NCBI GenBank assembly: GCA_027625225.1
Contig: JAQBWG010000111.1
Span: 1 to 6,474 of the forward strand
Source of the DNA: Chloroflexota bacterium
GTDB taxonomy: Bacteria > Chloroflexota > Dehalococcoidia > Lucifugimonadales > VGZR01
DNA length: 6,474 nucleotides
Reading direction: 5' to 3'
Part shown: positions 6,029-6,474 of the stretch, piece by piece
How the letters are laid out: every line of letters begins with the position of its first letter
Numbering within the stretch: position 1 is the stretch's first letter
Made by a program: the position numbers and the translations under genes
The notes under the pieces: model-generated
Seen by the model: only the letters and a program-made list of their open reading frames with translations
What the model was told of the DNA's origin: nothing
The model's database searches: none

Positions 6029-6474
6029 TACATACCGCCTACGAACCGGCCGGGGTTAAGGGTTCCGGTCGGGTCGTATTGTTCTTTCATATTTCGCATG
6101 AGACGTAGCGTGTCGCCTACTTCGCCCCAGACATCGAAGGAGCTTTTGGCGTCGGCGGGGCAGTGCTCGAAGACCGCCGTTCCATTGAGCCGACCGGCCA
6201 CGTCGCGGGATTTTTGCAACGCTTCCATCATCGATGCATTGCTATTCGCTGCCTCTTCAGCATACCAATTCACGAGGATAGTCCCGTGGGCCGGGTGACA
6301 GACAATGGCTGATTCGAGACCGTCAGGCGTCAAGGAGCGATTGTTCAAAACTTGTTTCGTATCAGTGGGGGCCAGTGAGATGCGTGCGCTTGCGGTGGGG
6401 GTGGTGGTTTCGTCCCAGCCGAAGTCGGCGAGCTTGCGCCAGAGCGATTTTGCGGCCTTGTCGTCGGCTTCTTC
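6028..6474 (-). CDS. glcE: FAD-binding subunit of glycolate oxidase, GlcE-like (5' partial, C-terminal part only)
   Basis: The last 148 residues of a gene that runs off the right edge on the minus strand; the frame stays open to base 6474. The C-terminus MKEQYDPTGTLNPGRFVGG carries the D-P-x-G-x-x-N-P-G-R motif that ends FAD-linked oxidases of the vanillyl-alcohol-oxidase/GlcD/GlcE family. The first visible part, with SLWRKLADFGWDETT followed by ARISLAPTDTKQVL, resembles the substrate-domain section of GlcE rather than GlcD. The FAD-binding PP-loop domain would lie outside the window. Its TAA stop overlaps the glcF ATG by one base, so both are one operon, and glcD is expected further upstream on the minus strand. 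A TTG at 6346-6348 is not the real start, because homologous sequence continues upstream of it. GlcD or a fusion cannot be excluded from this fragment alone. Confidence 0.75.
   Translation of the reverse strand, partial: EEADDKAAKSLWRKLADFGWDETTTPTASARISLAPTDTKQVLNNRSLTPDGLESAIVCHPAHGTILVNWYAEEAANSNASMMEALQKSRDVAGRLNGTAVFEHCPADAKSSFDVWGEVGDTLRLMRNMKEQYDPTGTLNPGRFVGGM
6035..6040 (-). promoter_or_regulatory. Ribosome binding site of glcF
   Basis: Read on the minus strand this is AGGCGG, six bases before the glcF ATG and within the codons for the last residues of the upstream subunit. It supports the start at 6028 and translational coupling. Confidence 0.5.

Noticed and set aside
5246..6298. 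A 350-codon plus-strand frame opposite glcF and the glcE-like gene
   Set aside because: It is antisense to two well-recognised coupled genes, spans their junction and shows no domain of its own.

Overview
The window is ordinary-looking, GC-rich bacterial chromosome. It carries four plus-strand genes followed by two convergent minus-strand genes, and no RNA gene, insertion sequence, phage gene or CRISPR array is visible. Gene style (chorismate synthase, a multimodular CBM20-like/TIM-barrel protein, an aldo/keto reductase, an SRPBCC protein and glycolate-oxidase subunits) would fit an environmental Chloroflexota such as the SAR202/Dehalococcoidia group. That assignment rests on general impression only and is weak.

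Layout. Positions 3-2030 (+) hold the 3' part of a large secreted-type protein with three CBM20-like beta modules and a C-terminal glycoside-hydrolase-like TIM barrel; its 5' end lies outside the window. Four bases later, 2035-2841 (+) encodes a complete aldo/keto reductase whose ribosome binding site lies inside the upstream gene, so the two look translationally coupled. An 83-base gap with three copies of TACGAAG and a possible promoter precedes a 140-residue SRPBCC protein (2925-3347, +). A 137-base gap follows, with a strong three-tiered hairpin (3367-3439) and an extended -10 element placed so that the chorismate synthase gene aroC (3485-4570, +) could be transcribed without a leader.

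The minus strand carries glcF (4574-6028), the iron-sulfur subunit of glycolate oxidase. Upstream of it, running off the window edge, is the C-terminal part of a FAD-binding subunit, glcE-like (6028-6474). These two overlap by one base (TAATG) and form an operon for oxidation of glycolate or a related 2-hydroxy acid. aroC and glcF meet tail to tail with only three bases between their stops.

The genes do not form one pathway: there is a carbohydrate-type pair, a small ligand-binding-fold protein, one shikimate-pathway enzyme and a hydroxy-acid oxidase operon. I do not see a convincing new multi-gene system. The points most worth checking are the structured element before aroC, the possible leaderless aroC start, the TACGAAG repeats before the SRPBCC gene, and the apparent loss of the acid/base glutamate in the TIM-barrel protein.
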